Under the pieces are notes generated by a model that searched no databases, was not told the origin of the DNA, and saw only the letters and a program-made list of their open reading frames with translations. From NCBI RefSeq assembly GCF_000262465.1, contig NZ_CM001489.1, forward strand, positions 847,772 to 911,771: a stretch of 64,000 bases of DNA, given 5' to 3'. Numbering within the stretch: position 1 is the first letter of the stretch; each line of letters begins with the position of its first letter. Source of the stretch: Frankia sp. QA3 (GTDB lineage: Bacteria > Actinomycetota > Actinomycetes > Frankiales > Frankiaceae). A program made the position numbers and the translations under genes. Of this stretch, positions 16,804 to 26,149 are shown one piece after another.

Positions 16804-17325
16804 TCACGCGGCCCCGGGGGAGTCGGCGTAGGCCCAGCCGGACCAGCGGGTCACGGTCACGACGATGGCGGGTCCGGTCGGTGGGACCTGCCGGTACTGG
16901 GGGTAGCGCGCGGTCAGGGCGGCGACGGCGGCGGCGTGCCGCGGATCCCCGGCCTCGACGATGCGGGCCAGCCCGTCGGCCCGGGCCCACCACAGCCGCG
17001 TCCAGTCGTCGTCGTACTGGTCGACCAGAAGGCTGACCAGCGGGTTGGCGCGGATGTCGCGCAGCCGCCGCAGCCCGCGCCGGGTGCTCTTCGGCTTGTG
17101 GTCGACGACGGTCACGATCGTCGCGGCCGACTCCACGGCGCCACGGGCGCCGTCGCCGTCGCCACCGTCGCCCTCGCCACCCCCCGCCCCGCTGGGCACA
17201 CCGGCCGCCTCGACGGCGAAGGTCACGGGCACCACGAGCGGCTGACCATCCGCGCCGGCGGTGGCCAGCCGGGCCACCCGGGCCGCCGCGAACCGGTCTC
17301 GGGCCTCGACGCCGCTCAGCCGCAC
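16804..17325 (-). CDS. PPOX-class F420-dependent oxidoreductase (Rv0121-like)
   Basis: The GTG at 17325 is chosen because conserved sequence starts there (VRLSGVEARDRFAAARVARL); 173 residues. A split-barrel flavin/F420-binding fold is shown by ARLATAGADGQPLVVPVTF, TRRGLRRLRDIRANPLVSLLVD and WARADGLARIVEAGD. A Gly/Asp-rich insertion (GAGGGEGDGGDGDGA) interrupts the barrel and is unusual. It probably reduces or oxidises a small substrate with F420. Divergent from the radical SAM gene, with a 65-bp shared promoter region. Confidence 0.8.
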   Translation of the reverse strand: MRLSGVEARDRFAAARVARLATAGADGQPLVVPVTFAVEAAGVPSGAGGGEGDGGDGDGARGAVESAATIVTVVDHKPKSTRRGLRRLRDIRANPLVSLLVDQYDDDWTRLWWARADGLARIVEAGDPRHAAAVAALTARYPQYRQVPPTGPAIVVTVTRWSGWAYADSPGAA

Positions 17326-17390
17326 GCGTCCACTATCCCGCCGCCTCCCCGGTTCCGCCGTCTCCAGGCCCGTACCCGCAGCCCGCTTCC

Positions 17391-18542
17391 GTGCGGGACA
17401 TCGTCCGGGGTGGACAGTGGATCGAACATGTGTTCTCATTGGGTGTGCGTTGGGACAACCTCCGGCTCGCCGCCACCGAGCAGGCCGTCGCGGCCGGCGC
17501 GAGCGCGCCGTCGCTGCTCGCCCGGGGCGCCGTCACCCGCGCGTTCGACACCCCCGGCTTCACCGGTCTGACCTTCTACGAGATCCACGCCCGGTCCGTG
17601 CTCAACCGGGTGCCACCGGCGTCGCGGATGGCGTTCCGCTGGACGGTGAACCCCTACCGCGGCTGCTCCCACGCCTGCCGGTACTGCTTCGCCCGGAGCA
17701 CCCACGCCTACCTCGACCTCGACACCGGGCGCGACTTCGACACCCGGATCGTCGTCAAGGTCAACGTCGCGGAGCGGCTGCGCGCGGAGCTCGCCGCGCC
17801 CCGCTGGCGCGGCGAGCACGTCGCGATGGGCACCAACGTCGATCCCTACCAGCGGGCCGAAGGTCGTTACCGGCTCATGCCCGGCGTCCTCGCCGCGCTG
17901 CGCGACGCCCGCAATCCCTTCTCGGTGCTCACGAAGGGTTCGCTGATCCTGCGTGATCTCGACCTGCTCGCCGCCGCCGCGGAGGTGACGCAGGTCGGCG
18001 TCGTGCTGTCCGTCGGCTTCGTCGACGACGAGCTGTGGCGGCTCGTCGAGCCCGGGACGCCGCATCCCCGGCGGCGGCTGGAGGCGTGCGCGGCGCTCGG
18101 CGAGCGGGGGATTCCCGCCGGCGTGCTCATGGCGCCGATCCTGCCGTACCTCACCGACTCCCCGGCGGCGCTCGCCCGGGCCGTCGAGCAGATCGCGCAG
18201 GCCGGGGCGTCGTCGGTCACCCCGCTGGTGCTGCACCTGCGGCCCGGCGCGCGGGAGTGGTACCTGGACTGGCTCGCCGAGCACCATCCCGCGCTGGTCG
18301 CTGCGTACCGCCGGCTCTACGGGTCCGGGGCCTACGCGCCGCGCGCCTACCGGGACCGGATCGCGGCGCAGGTGCGGGAGCTCGCCGAGCGGGCCGGCAT
18401 CGGGGCCGCCGCGCATCGCGTCCGGCGCTTCGCGGCGCCTGCGCCGCGGCCCGACGGGGCGGGGAGGCCAGCCGCGCCGGCCGAGTCTGCCGGGCCGGTC
18501 GGCCGGGACGAGCAGCTCGCCCTGCCCGGGTTCGGAGGATGA
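17391..18542 (+). CDS. Radical SAM protein, Rv2578c family
   Basis: 383 residues from GTG 17391. The [4Fe-4S] motif is CSHACRYC (Cys92, Cys96, Cys99, a CxxxCxxC spacing used by this family), preceded by WTVNPYRG and followed by FARSTHAYLDLDTGRDFD. VLTKGSLILRDLDLL and HLRPGAREWYLDWL are conserved later. These proteins resemble the spore photoproduct lyase/Elp3-like group; the reaction is unknown. The C-terminal ~40 residues are Ala/Pro-rich, ending LALPGFGG. Confidence 0.85.
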   Translation: MRDIVRGGQWIEHVFSLGVRWDNLRLAATEQAVAAGASAPSLLARGAVTRAFDTPGFTGLTFYEIHARSVLNRVPPASRMAFRWTVNPYRGCSHACRYCFARSTHAYLDLDTGRDFDTRIVVKVNVAERLRAELAAPRWRGEHVAMGTNVDPYQRAEGRYRLMPGVLAALRDARNPFSVLTKGSLILRDLDLLAAAAEVTQVGVVLSVGFVDDELWRLVEPGTPHPRRRLEACAALGERGIPAGVLMAPILPYLTDSPAALARAVEQIAQAGASSVTPLVLHLRPGAREWYLDWLAEHHPALVAAYRRLYGSGAYAPRAYRDRIAAQVRELAERAGIGAAAHRVRRFAAPAPRPDGAGRPAAPAESAGPVGRDEQLALPGFGG

Positions 18543-18624
18543 CCGTGCACGCCCTGGCTGCCCTTGTGGCCGCGGTGCGTGGGCGGGCCGCCGCCGCGCG
18601 CCGGCTATGCGCGAGACTGGCCGG

Positions 18625-20268
18625 GTGTCCGCAACTCTCGTCGCCTCCGGCCTCACCGTCACCCGCGGTGGGGCGACCGTTCTCGATGGTGTCTCGCTCA
18701 CCGTCGCACCCGGTGACCGGCTCGGGGTGGTGGGGCCGAACGGCGTCGGCAAGTCGACGTTGCTGCGGGCCCTCGCCGGCCTGGTCACCCTCGACGAGGG
18801 ACGGGTCGATCTCGCGCCGCCGACCGCGGGCGTCGGCCTGCTGCCCCAGGAACCCGACCGGCTGCCCGGCGAGACCCTGCGGGCGTTCCTCGCCCGCCGC
18901 ACCGGGGTCGGCGCCGCCCAGCGGGAGCTCGACGACGCCGCCGAGGCGCTGGCGGCGGGCGTCGCCGGTGCCGATGACCGGTACAGCCTCGCGCTGGAGC
19001 GCTGGCTCGCCCTCGGCGCCGCCGATCTCGACGCCCGCGCCGAGGAGGTCTGCGCCGAGCTGGGCCTGCCCGCCGACGCCCTCGACAGCCCGACGACCGC
19101 CCTGTCCGGCGGCCAGGCCGCCCGGGGTTCGCTCGCGAGCGTCCTGCTGTCCCGGTTCGACATCACCCTGCTCGACGAGCCCACCAACGATCTCGACTTC
19201 GACGGGCTGGACCGGCTCGAACGCTTCGTCCGCGGTGTGTCCGGCGCGCTCGTCGTGGTCAGCCACGACCGCGAGTTCCTCGACCGCACCATCGACACCG
19301 TCGCCGAGATCGACCCGCACACGCACGGCCTCAGCCTGTTCGCCGGCGGGTGGGTGGCCTACCTGCAGGCCCGCGAGGTCGCCCGGCGGCAGGCCCGCGA
19401 GCGCTACGAGGACTACGCCGACCAGCGTGACGGTCTCGTCGCGCAGGCGCAGCGTCAGCGGGAGCAGTCCGTGCGCGGCTCGGTGCGGGCCAAGCGGCGG
19501 ATGTCCGACAACGACCGGGCCGCCCGAGGTGCGCGAATCGAGGCGGCGACGAAGAGCGCCGCGCGGGTCCGGTCGATCGAGTCCCGGCTCGACCGGTTGG
19601 AGGAGGTCGCCGAACCGCGCAAGGAGTGGCAGCTGCGCATGTCGATCGCGGCCGCCCCCCGCTCCGGCGACGTCGTCGCGACCCTCACCGGTGCGGTCGT
19701 GCGCCGGCCCGCCTTCACCTTCGGCCCGATCGACCTCACCGTCGCCTGGGCCGACCGGATCGTCATCACCGGGCCGAACGGCGGCGGCAAGACGACCCTG
19801 CTCGCCGCCCTGCTCGGCCGGCTCCCGCTCGACGCGGGTGGCCAGTCCCTCGGCACCGGGGTGCGTCTCGGTGAGATCGACCAGGTCCGGGGCCTGTTCC
19901 GCGGCGAGGCCACCGCCCTCGCCGTCGCCGAGCGGGCGACGACCTGGCCTGCGGCCGAGGTCCGCACCCTGTTCGCCAAGTTCGGCCTCGGCGCGGACCA
20001 GGTGACCCGGCCGGCCGCCTCGCTGTCGCCGGGGGAGCGGACCCGGGCCGGCCTCGCGCTGCTGCAGGCCGTCGGCGTCAACTGCCTGGTGCTCGACGAG
20101 CCCACCAACCACCTCGACCTGCCCGCCATCGAGCAGCTCGAACAGGCGCTCGCCGGGTACACCGGCACGCTGCTGCTCGTCACCCACGACCGCCGCATGC
20201 TCGACACCGTCGCGGTGACCCGCCGCCTGCATGTCGACGGCGGCCTCGTCACCGAGAAGGCGCTTTGA
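18625..20268 (+). CDS. ABC-F ATPase
   Basis: Two ABC domains in one chain without membrane segments. Domain 1 has Walker [10 protein letters not shown], signature [18 protein letters not shown] and [10 protein letters not shown]. Domain 2 has [23 protein letters not shown] and LDEPTNHLD. The Arg/Gln-rich linker between them (about residues 240-320) is the ribosome-contacting P-site tip region. ABC-F proteins act on stalled or drug-bound ribosomes; some give antibiotic resistance. The GTG at 18625 (VSATLVASG) gives a family-like N-terminus; ATG 18607 adds six residues and is also possible. Confidence 0.88.
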   Translation: MSATLVASGLTVTRGGATVLDGVSLTVAPGDRLGVVGPNGVGKSTLLRALAGLVTLDEGRVDLAPPTAGVGLLPQEPDRLPGETLRAFLARRTGVGAAQRELDDAAEALAAGVAGADDRYSLALERWLALGAADLDARAEEVCAELGLPADALDSPTTALSGGQAARGSLASVLLSRFDITLLDEPTNDLDFDGLDRLERFVRGVSGALVVVSHDREFLDRTIDTVAEIDPHTHGLSLFAGGWVAYLQAREVARRQARERYEDYADQRDGLVAQAQRQREQSVRGSVRAKRRMSDNDRAARGARIEAATKSAARVRSIESRLDRLEEVAEPRKEWQLRMSIAAAPRSGDVVATLTGAVVRRPAFTFGPIDLTVAWADRIVITGPNGGGKTTLLAALLGRLPLDAGGQSLGTGVRLGEIDQVRGLFRGEATALAVAERATTWPAAEVRTLFAKFGLGADQVTRPAASLSPGERTRAGLALLQAVGVNCLVLDEPTNHLDLPAIEQLEQALAGYTGTLLLVTHDRRMLDTVAVTRRLHVDGGLVTEKAL

Positions 20269-20576
20269 CGCGGTGCGTGCGGGGCTCCGGACCGCCACCG
20301 CGACCCTGACGGTCCGACCGCTGCCGGGCGGTGCCGACCGCTGCCGGGCGGTGCCGGGCCGTGGACGGCCGTCCACGGGACCTGGGCCGCCGGGGGAGGG
20401 CTGCTCCGGCGGGGAGACCTGGGCCGCAGGGGGAGACCTGGGCCGCCGGCGGGACCTGCGCTGTCGACGAGACCAGCACCGTGGTGTGACCGTACGCCAC
20501 GGTGTTCACCTCCGTCGGCTACGATCTCCCGCGAACTGATCAACACCTCGTCACGGGTGCTCGGGGGAGCTGCGAG
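20269..20576. other. Intergenic region with short direct repeats
   Basis: No gene seen. Contains two near-tandem copies of CCGACCGCTGCCGGGCGGTG (about 20318-20360) and three spaced copies of ACCTGGGCCGC (about 20390-20445). A GGGGGAG ribosome-binding site for the NACHT gene lies at 20561-20567. Confidence 0.5.
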
Positions 20577-23111
20577 ATGGTGGTGCTCACACGGCGACAG
20601 CGCCGGGTAGCCAGGGTTGCTGCCGGCCTGCTCGGAGTCCTCCTGCTGGTGCTCGTCCTGGCCGACCTCGACGTCGCGCTGAAGGTCGCCGGGCTCATCG
20701 GCGGCTTCGGCGCGATCATCACGGTTCTCGTCGAACGTCCGAAGGAGCCGGCGAAGACCGTCGACGAGCTCAGGGAGAGCCTGCGGGCGCAGATCCGGGA
20801 GGAGTGGCGCCTGGAGGCCGACCAGCGGGGGCTGCTGCACCTCCCCCTGCTCCCGATCACCCTGGAGGCCCGCGACGCCCTCGGGTCGGCCGGTGGCTCG
20901 GGGTCGGCCGGTAGCTCCGGATCTACCGGTGATGGCGGCGCGCGGTCGATCCTGCTGCCCCGCGGTGACGTCGCATGGGAGCCCGCGCACTACCGCGCGT
21001 TCGCGGCGGGACTTGTGCGCGACGGTCTGCTCCGGCGGGCGATCGTCACCGGCACCGCGGGCGGCGGGAAGTCGACGTTCGGTCTCCTGCTGACCCTCGG
21101 GCTGCTCGACGTCGACGGCGACCCCTCGGCTGCGGCAGCCGGCGGGGCCGGTGCGCAGGGCTGGATCCCGCTGCTGCTCACTATCGCCTCGTGGGACACC
21201 CACGAGGACTTCGCCGCCTGGTTCGACCGGCAGTTACGCACGACCTATCCGAGCACCGCGGCCCTGCGCCCGGCCCGGGACGGCACCCTGCTCACCGCCC
21301 TGCTCGCCGCCGACCGGGTCCTGCTCGTCCTCGACGGCGTCGACGAGGTGCGGACCTCGTCCCCCGACGTCTCCGCCGTGCGACTGATCGGCGCGAAGGT
21401 TCAGGACCGGCCCGTGCTCCTGCTGGCCCGCGATGGGACGCCGGGCCTGGCGGACCTGCACTCCAGCGCGGTGCTGGCGCTGGTGCGGCCGACCGCGGAT
21501 CAGGTGCGTGCCTATCTCAGCCTCCTCGCTCAGCGGCGACCGGGGCCGGCGACCTGGCAGCCGGTGCTGCGCGAGCTGCGCGACCACCCCCAGAGCGTCC
21601 TCGCGGCCGCGCTCGGAACCCCGTTCATGGTCTCGCTGGCCTACCGGTGCTGCGCCGACGGTCTGGAACCCGCGCGGCTCGTCGAGCTGGCGGCCGAGCG
21701 CGGGCGGGACGGACTCGAGCGGTTCCTCATCGACCGGTTCCTCGAGGACGCGATGGCACGCTTCACCTCGCCCACTCCGGCCCGGGCGCGGCGCACCGTC
21801 GAGTACATGGCCGGGCGCATGGTGGAGCTGAAGCAGGAGATGCTGGCCTGGTGGCGCCTGCAGGAGGGTGTCCCCATGGCCGCGTTCACCGCCGCGGTGG
21901 GGCTGCTCGCCGCGCCGGCCTACCGGATCGCGCTCATCCTGCCGCCGGGGCTCACTCGCGGGTTCGCCATCGGCATCCTGTTGTCCCTCGTGTTCGGGAT
22001 GACCCGCGGCCGCGACATGGACCGGTCCGCGGCCATCGTCGGCGCCGTGACCAGCGCGGCGGTGGTGCTCGCGTTCGGGTTGGCCGCGACGACCCCCGGG
22101 GAGGCTCTGGCGCACGCGACGCAGTTCGGCACGGCGCTGTTGCTGACCCTGCTGCAGTGGAACCGCATGTTCGAGTCCGTCAGGACGGTTCTGCGCACCG
22201 CGGCGGGGGTGGCGCTCGCCACCGCCGCCGCGACCGAGCTGGTCGCGTTCGCCTGCCGTGGCGACGCCGGGCCCACGCGGGGTGCGCACGTAGGGCTGTC
22301 GGTGTTCCTCGGTGTCGCCGTCGCCGTGGCCGTCGCCCGGTCGATGACCGAGCCCGCCGCGCCGATGACGCCGGCCCGCGTCGACCTGCGGCGCTGGGAG
22401 GGCCGGCCCCCGATCTGGCGGTTCCTCCTCACCGGCGTCGCGGCCTGCATGCTGGTGGGTACGGCCGGCGGGTTCGTCGGCGGGGTGCGCGACGGCGGCG
22501 CCCACGGGATCGGCGTGGCCGTGCTGTTCAGCATCGTCGTCGGCTTTCCGGTCGGCCTCGTCGCCGGGATCGTCACCTGGCTCAACCAGCCGCCGCCCGG
22601 TGGTGGGTCCACCGCCGCCGCCACCCCCCGCTCGACGTTCCGAGCCGACATGGTCATCGCCCTCGGGTGCGTCGTACTGGTCGGCCTCATCACGGCCGGA
22701 GCCATCGCGCTCGTCCTCGGCCCGCTCTCGCCGCTGATCCACGGCGTCGACGCGAGAACGATGCACCTTCATCCCTGGGACGGCGTGTGGTTTGCGCTGA
22801 CCGTCGGACTGATCCTCGCCAGTTACACCACGGCCTGGCCGACCTTCCTGGTCTGCGCCGTCTGGTTCACACTGACCGCCGGCTCGCCGCCGCGGCTGAT
22901 CCGCTACCTCGACCTGCTGCACCGGTACGAGATCCTGCGCCGCGAGGGAGCGCTGTGGAAGTTCCGCAACGACTACTTCCGGCACCGGCTGGCGGAGCGC
23001 GGCGGCCGAACGGAGCGCGGCGGCCCGTCCCACCCGAGCGGCCTGGTGCCGGGGGCCGATGACACGCCGCCGAGCACCCCGACGACGGACCGGGCGGCGC
23101 CGCAGGCATGA
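20577..23111 (+). CDS. NACHT-domain NTPase with multi-helix membrane C-terminus
   Basis: 844 residues from ATG 20577, which has a good upstream GGGGGAG; the longer frame from 20502 is rejected. Two N-terminal membrane segments (about 10-50) precede a short coiled linker and Gly/Ser repeats. The NACHT domain has Walker A GTAGGGKST (from about residue 159) and Walker B VLLVLDGVDE (about 247-256). The helical part ends in ERFLIDRFLEDAM. From about residue 440, roughly eight hydrophobic helices follow instead of the LRR/TPR sensors common in NLRs. NACHT proteins act as self-oligomerising signalling ATPases, many in bacterial anti-phage defence; a membrane-disrupting output would fit this layout (inference). 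Confidence 0.8.
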   Translation: MVVLTRRQRRVARVAAGLLGVLLLVLVLADLDVALKVAGLIGGFGAIITVLVERPKEPAKTVDELRESLRAQIREEWRLEADQRGLLHLPLLPITLEARDALGSAGGSGSAGSSGSTGDGGARSILLPRGDVAWEPAHYRAFAAGLVRDGLLRRAIVTGTAGGGKSTFGLLLTLGLLDVDGDPSAAAAGGAGAQGWIPLLLTIASWDTHEDFAAWFDRQLRTTYPSTAALRPARDGTLLTALLAADRVLLVLDGVDEVRTSSPDVSAVRLIGAKVQDRPVLLLARDGTPGLADLHSSAVLALVRPTADQVRAYLSLLAQRRPGPATWQPVLRELRDHPQSVLAAALGTPFMVSLAYRCCADGLEPARLVELAAERGRDGLERFLIDRFLEDAMARFTSPTPARARRTVEYMAGRMVELKQEMLAWWRLQEGVPMAAFTAAVGLLAAPAYRIALILPPGLTRGFAIGILLSLVFGMTRGRDMDRSAAIVGAVTSAAVVLAFGLAATTPGEALAHATQFGTALLLTLLQWNRMFESVRTVLRTAAGVALATAAATELVAFACRGDAGPTRGAHVGLSVFLGVAVAVAVARSMTEPAAPMTPARVDLRRWEGRPPIWRFLLTGVAACMLVGTAGGFVGGVRDGGAHGIGVAVLFSIVVGFPVGLVAGIVTWLNQPPPGGGSTAAATPRSTFRADMVIALGCVVLVGLITAGAIALVLGPLSPLIHGVDARTMHLHPWDGVWFALTVGLILASYTTAWPTFLVCAVWFTLTAGSPPRLIRYLDLLHRYEILRREGALWKFRNDYFRHRLAERGGRTERGGPSHPSGLVPGADDTPPSTPTTDRAAPQA

Positions 23112-23222
23112 CGGGCGGCGCGCGACGCATCTGTCGGGGGCCGGAGGGGACGACAAGGCTGGCGGGACGCAGACGTCGGGCAGGTGTGGCCCGGCGCGGG
23201 CCGAAGGTGCCACAGTGGCGCC

Positions 23223-24173
23223 ATGACGCAGACGGTCCCGCCAGGCTGGTACGCCGATCCGAGCGGGCAGCACGGTGCCCGGTGGTGGGACGGAAACCAG
23301 TGGACCGAGCACATCCAGCCGGCGGCACCGCCCGCCCAGTACGGCGGGGCCGCCCAGTACGGCGGGGCCGCCCAGTACGGCGAGGGCGGGCAGTACGGCG
23401 GGGCCGGGCAGTACGGCGGGGCCGGGCAGGGCCAGGCTGCGGCCGTGCCGGCTCAGACCTGGGGTACGCCGCTGGGCGTGCAGCCGGCCGCGGTGCAGAC
23501 CAACCACAGCGCCGAGCAGGTGCAGCGGCAGGTCCGGGAGCGGGCCGGTGTGCAGCCGACAGGACCGGGCGGCGGGACGCTGTTCAGCGAGCCCGTGCTC
23601 GTGGTCAACCAGAAGTCCAAGATCATTGAAGTGACGAACGAGTACGCCGTGTTCGACCAGGGCGGCAACCAGATCGGCTCGGTCGTCGAGGTCGGCCAGA
23701 GCGCGCTGAAGAAGGCCGCGCGCGTGCTGACCTCGTGGGACCAGTTCCTCTCCCACCGCCTGGAGGTCCGTGACGCCGCCGGCACCGTCCAGCTGCTCCT
23801 GCACCGCCCGGCGAAGGTGTTCAAGTCCAAGGTGATCGTCTCGCTGCCGGACGGCGCGGAACTCGGCGTCATCGCCCAGCAGAACGTCTTCGGCCGGATC
23901 CGGTTCGATCTGCAGGCGGGCGGCACGACGATCGGGGCGATCAAGGCCGAGAACTGGCGGGCGTGGAACTTCTCCATCGTCGACCACGCCGACGTCGAGG
24001 TCGCCCGGGTCACCAAGACCTGGGAGGGCCTCATGCGGACGATGTTCACCACGGCCGACAACTACGTCGTCCAGCTGCACCGGCCGCTGCCGCAGCCGCT
24101 GCACAGCCTGGTCGTCGCCGCAGCCCTCACCATCGACACGGCGCTCAAGCAGGACTCCCGCGGCCTCGGCTGA
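23223..24173 (+). CDS. DUF2510 and scramblase/LURP-one-like protein
   Basis: 316 residues. The N-terminal DUF2510 motif is PPGWYADPSGQHGARWWDG..WTEH (residues 6-33), a short module often joined to membrane proteins. An 18-bp tandem repeat encodes five QYGGA-type units. The last ~190 residues form a scramblase/LURP-one-like beta-barrel (EPVLVVNQKSKIIEVTNEY, LEVRDAAGTVQLLLHRP, NWRAWNFSIVDHADVEVA). These proteins are related to phospholipid scramblases and tubby-like folds; the molecular role in actinobacteria is not established. Confidence 0.8.
   Translation: MTQTVPPGWYADPSGQHGARWWDGNQWTEHIQPAAPPAQYGGAAQYGGAAQYGEGGQYGGAGQYGGAGQGQAAAVPAQTWGTPLGVQPAAVQTNHSAEQVQRQVRERAGVQPTGPGGGTLFSEPVLVVNQKSKIIEVTNEYAVFDQGGNQIGSVVEVGQSALKKAARVLTSWDQFLSHRLEVRDAAGTVQLLLHRPAKVFKSKVIVSLPDGAELGVIAQQNVFGRIRFDLQAGGTTIGAIKAENWRAWNFSIVDHADVEVARVTKTWEGLMRTMFTTADNYVVQLHRPLPQPLHSLVVAAALTIDTALKQDSRGLG
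23337..23426 (+). repeat. 18-bp in-frame tandem repeat, 5 units
   Basis: Five units of CAGTACGGCGGGGCCGCC type start at 23337, 23355, 23373, 23391 and 23409, encoding Gln-Tyr-Gly-Gly-Ala-(Ala/Gly) repeats in the DUF2510 protein linker. Confidence 0.9.
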
Positions 24174-24240
24174 GCCGGCCGGGCCACCTCTCACGATTCT
24201 CACATCCGGCGGACCTACCTTCGGATCCGTGAGGTCGAGG

Positions 24241-25405
24241 ATGCGGCGGAACGCCGTTGGCGAAGCCCGATGCAGGCGGGTGGACCCGTCCTGGACGGCC
24301 CGTGGGGTGACCCGCGGGATCGTGCGAGGCCGGCCGTGGCACCGGGGAGCGTCGCGCCTCGGTGCGGCCGCGGGCGCCCTCGCCGTCGCTGCCGCGCTGC
24401 TCGGCGCTTGCGACGCCAGCGCGTCGGCCGACGTCGGGGCGGCGGGGGGGCGGTGTGGGGCCGGTCGCCTCCGGCTCCGCGCCAGGGCCGACCGCCACGG
24501 CCACACCCGGGGGCGCCGGCGACGCGGCCCTGCGCGCCGGCACCACGCCGTACACGCTGACGACCGCCGACGGCCGGCGCCGCACCTACCTCGTGCACGT
24601 GCCGCCCTCGGCCGCCACCGCCACCGTGACCGCGACCAGGGGCAGACTGCCGGTCGTGCTCGTGCTGCACGGCGGCGGCGGGTCCGCCCGCCTGGCTGAG
24701 CGGCAGACCGGGATGAGCCTGGTCGCCGACCGGGAGGGTTTCCTCGCCGTCTACCCCGACGGCACCGGCCGGCCCCAGTCGGCGTTGCTGACGTGGAACG
24801 CGGGCACCTGCTGCGGCTACGCCCACGGCAACGGCGTCGACGACGTCGGCTTCATCGCCGCCCTGCTCGACCAGCTGCCGCGGGACCACCCGGTGGATCC
24901 GGCGCGGATCTACGTCACGGGGATGTCCAACGGCGCCATGCTGTCCTACCGGCTGGGCTGCGAACTCGCCGGGCGCATCGCCGCGATCGCCCCCGTCTCC
25001 GGCGCCCTGAACACCACCTCCTGCACACCGAGCCGGCCCGTGCCGGTCATCGCCTTCCACGGCACCGCCGACGACAAGGTCCGCTACGACGGCGGCGAGT
25101 CCTCCATCGGGCTGCGCCGGGGCGAGGAGCGTGCCGACCGGTCGGTGGCCGAGGCGATGGCCCTCTGGACCCGCCACGACGGCTGCCCGGCCACACCGGC
25201 CCGTACCCGGCAGGGCGCCGTCGTCCACGATGTCTACGGGCCGTGCGCGCCCGGCGGCGCCGTCGAGCTGTACAGCATCACCGGCGCCGGGCACGCCTGG
25301 CCGGGAGGCACCCGACCGCGGGAGCAGGCCGATCCGCCGCCGCCGGCACCGGACGCCTCCGCCGTCATGTGGGAGTTCTTCACCCACCACGCCCTCGCCG
25401 GCTGA
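24241..25405 (+). pseudogene. LpqC-like polyhydroxybutyrate-depolymerase-family lipoprotein esterase, frameshifted
   Basis: A lipoprotein signal peptide with lipobox LLGAC (Cys codon at 24409) is encoded in frame 1 from ATG 24241 (upstream GAGG), but the enzyme is in frame 2. The frames would join if the run of seven G at 24444-24450 had six, giving DVGAAGGGVGPVASGS. The catalytic region is CE1/PHB-depolymerase-like: VLVLHGGGGSA, nucleophile box GMSNGAM, IAFHGTADDKV and the His in GAGHAWPGG. The enzyme would act on polyesters or acyl esters outside the cell. Either a sequencing error, a true pseudogene, or G-tract slippage; an unlipidated form from ATG 24362 is conceivable but less likely. 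Confidence 0.65.
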
Positions 25406-25502
25406 TCACCGTCGCCGGGCGCACCCGATCCGGGTGGGCACGGGTGGGTCGAAGCGGCACGTTCCGCACGCGGAACGATCGCCCCGGTGGGAGACTGGCG
25501 TC

Positions 25503-26111
25503 GTGAATGCGCTCGGGACGGGCCCGCAGGGCCCGCCGTCGATGACCCCCGACGTCCAGCGGGTACTCGTCGTCGGCAGCGGCGGCGCCGGCAAGAGCAC
25601 CCTCGCCCGCGAACTCGCGCGGCAGACCGGCCTGCCGGCGGTGCACCTCGACCGGTACTTCTGGCGGCCCGGCTGGGTCGCGACGCCGGTGGAGGAGTGG
25701 CGCGCGGTCGTCGCCGGCCTCGTCGCGAACCCGGCGTGGGTGATGGACGGCAACTACGCCGGCACGCTGGACCTGCGCATCCCCGCCGCCGAGCTCATCG
25801 TCTTCCTCGACCTGCCGCGGCGGATCACGATCGCCCGGGTGCTGCGCCGTTGGGCTCGCTGGCGTGGCCGCAACCGTCCCGACGCCGCCCCCGGCTGCCC
25901 GGAGAAGCTGGACCTGGCGTTCCTGCGCTGGCTGTGGAACTACCCGCGGGACAGCCGGGCCCGCCTGCTGCGGGCCCTCGACGCGCACGGCGCGGCCGCC
26001 CGGGTCGTGCGGCTGTGCACCGCCCGGGAGGTGCGGCTGTGGCTCGGGGCGGTGGCGGCCCCGAGCCTGCCGATGGTGCGGTCGCTGTCCGCGGGCCGGC
26101 TCGGCACCTGA
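25503..26111 (+). CDS. Adenylate-kinase-like P-loop protein (FlaR/topology-modulation type)
   Basis: 202 residues from GTG 25503; ATG 25542 (MTPDVQRVLVVG) is an alternative. Walker A GSGGAGKSTLARELA, then LPAVHLDRYFWRPGW, NPAWVMDGNYAGTLDLRI and FLDLPRRITIARVLRRW are typical of the DNA-topology-modulation/FlaR-like branch of adenylate-kinase relatives. Probable nucleotide or small-molecule kinase of unknown substrate; cytoplasmic. Converges with the TIR-STAND gene, with about 40 bp between stops. Confidence 0.8.
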   Translation: MNALGTGPQGPPSMTPDVQRVLVVGSGGAGKSTLARELARQTGLPAVHLDRYFWRPGWVATPVEEWRAVVAGLVANPAWVMDGNYAGTLDLRIPAAELIVFLDLPRRITIARVLRRWARWRGRNRPDAAPGCPEKLDLAFLRWLWNYPRDSRARLLRALDAHGAAARVVRLCTAREVRLWLGAVAAPSLPMVRSLSAGRLGT

Positions 26112-26149
26112 CCCGCCAGCCGCAGGATCATCGCATGGCAGGCCTCTGC

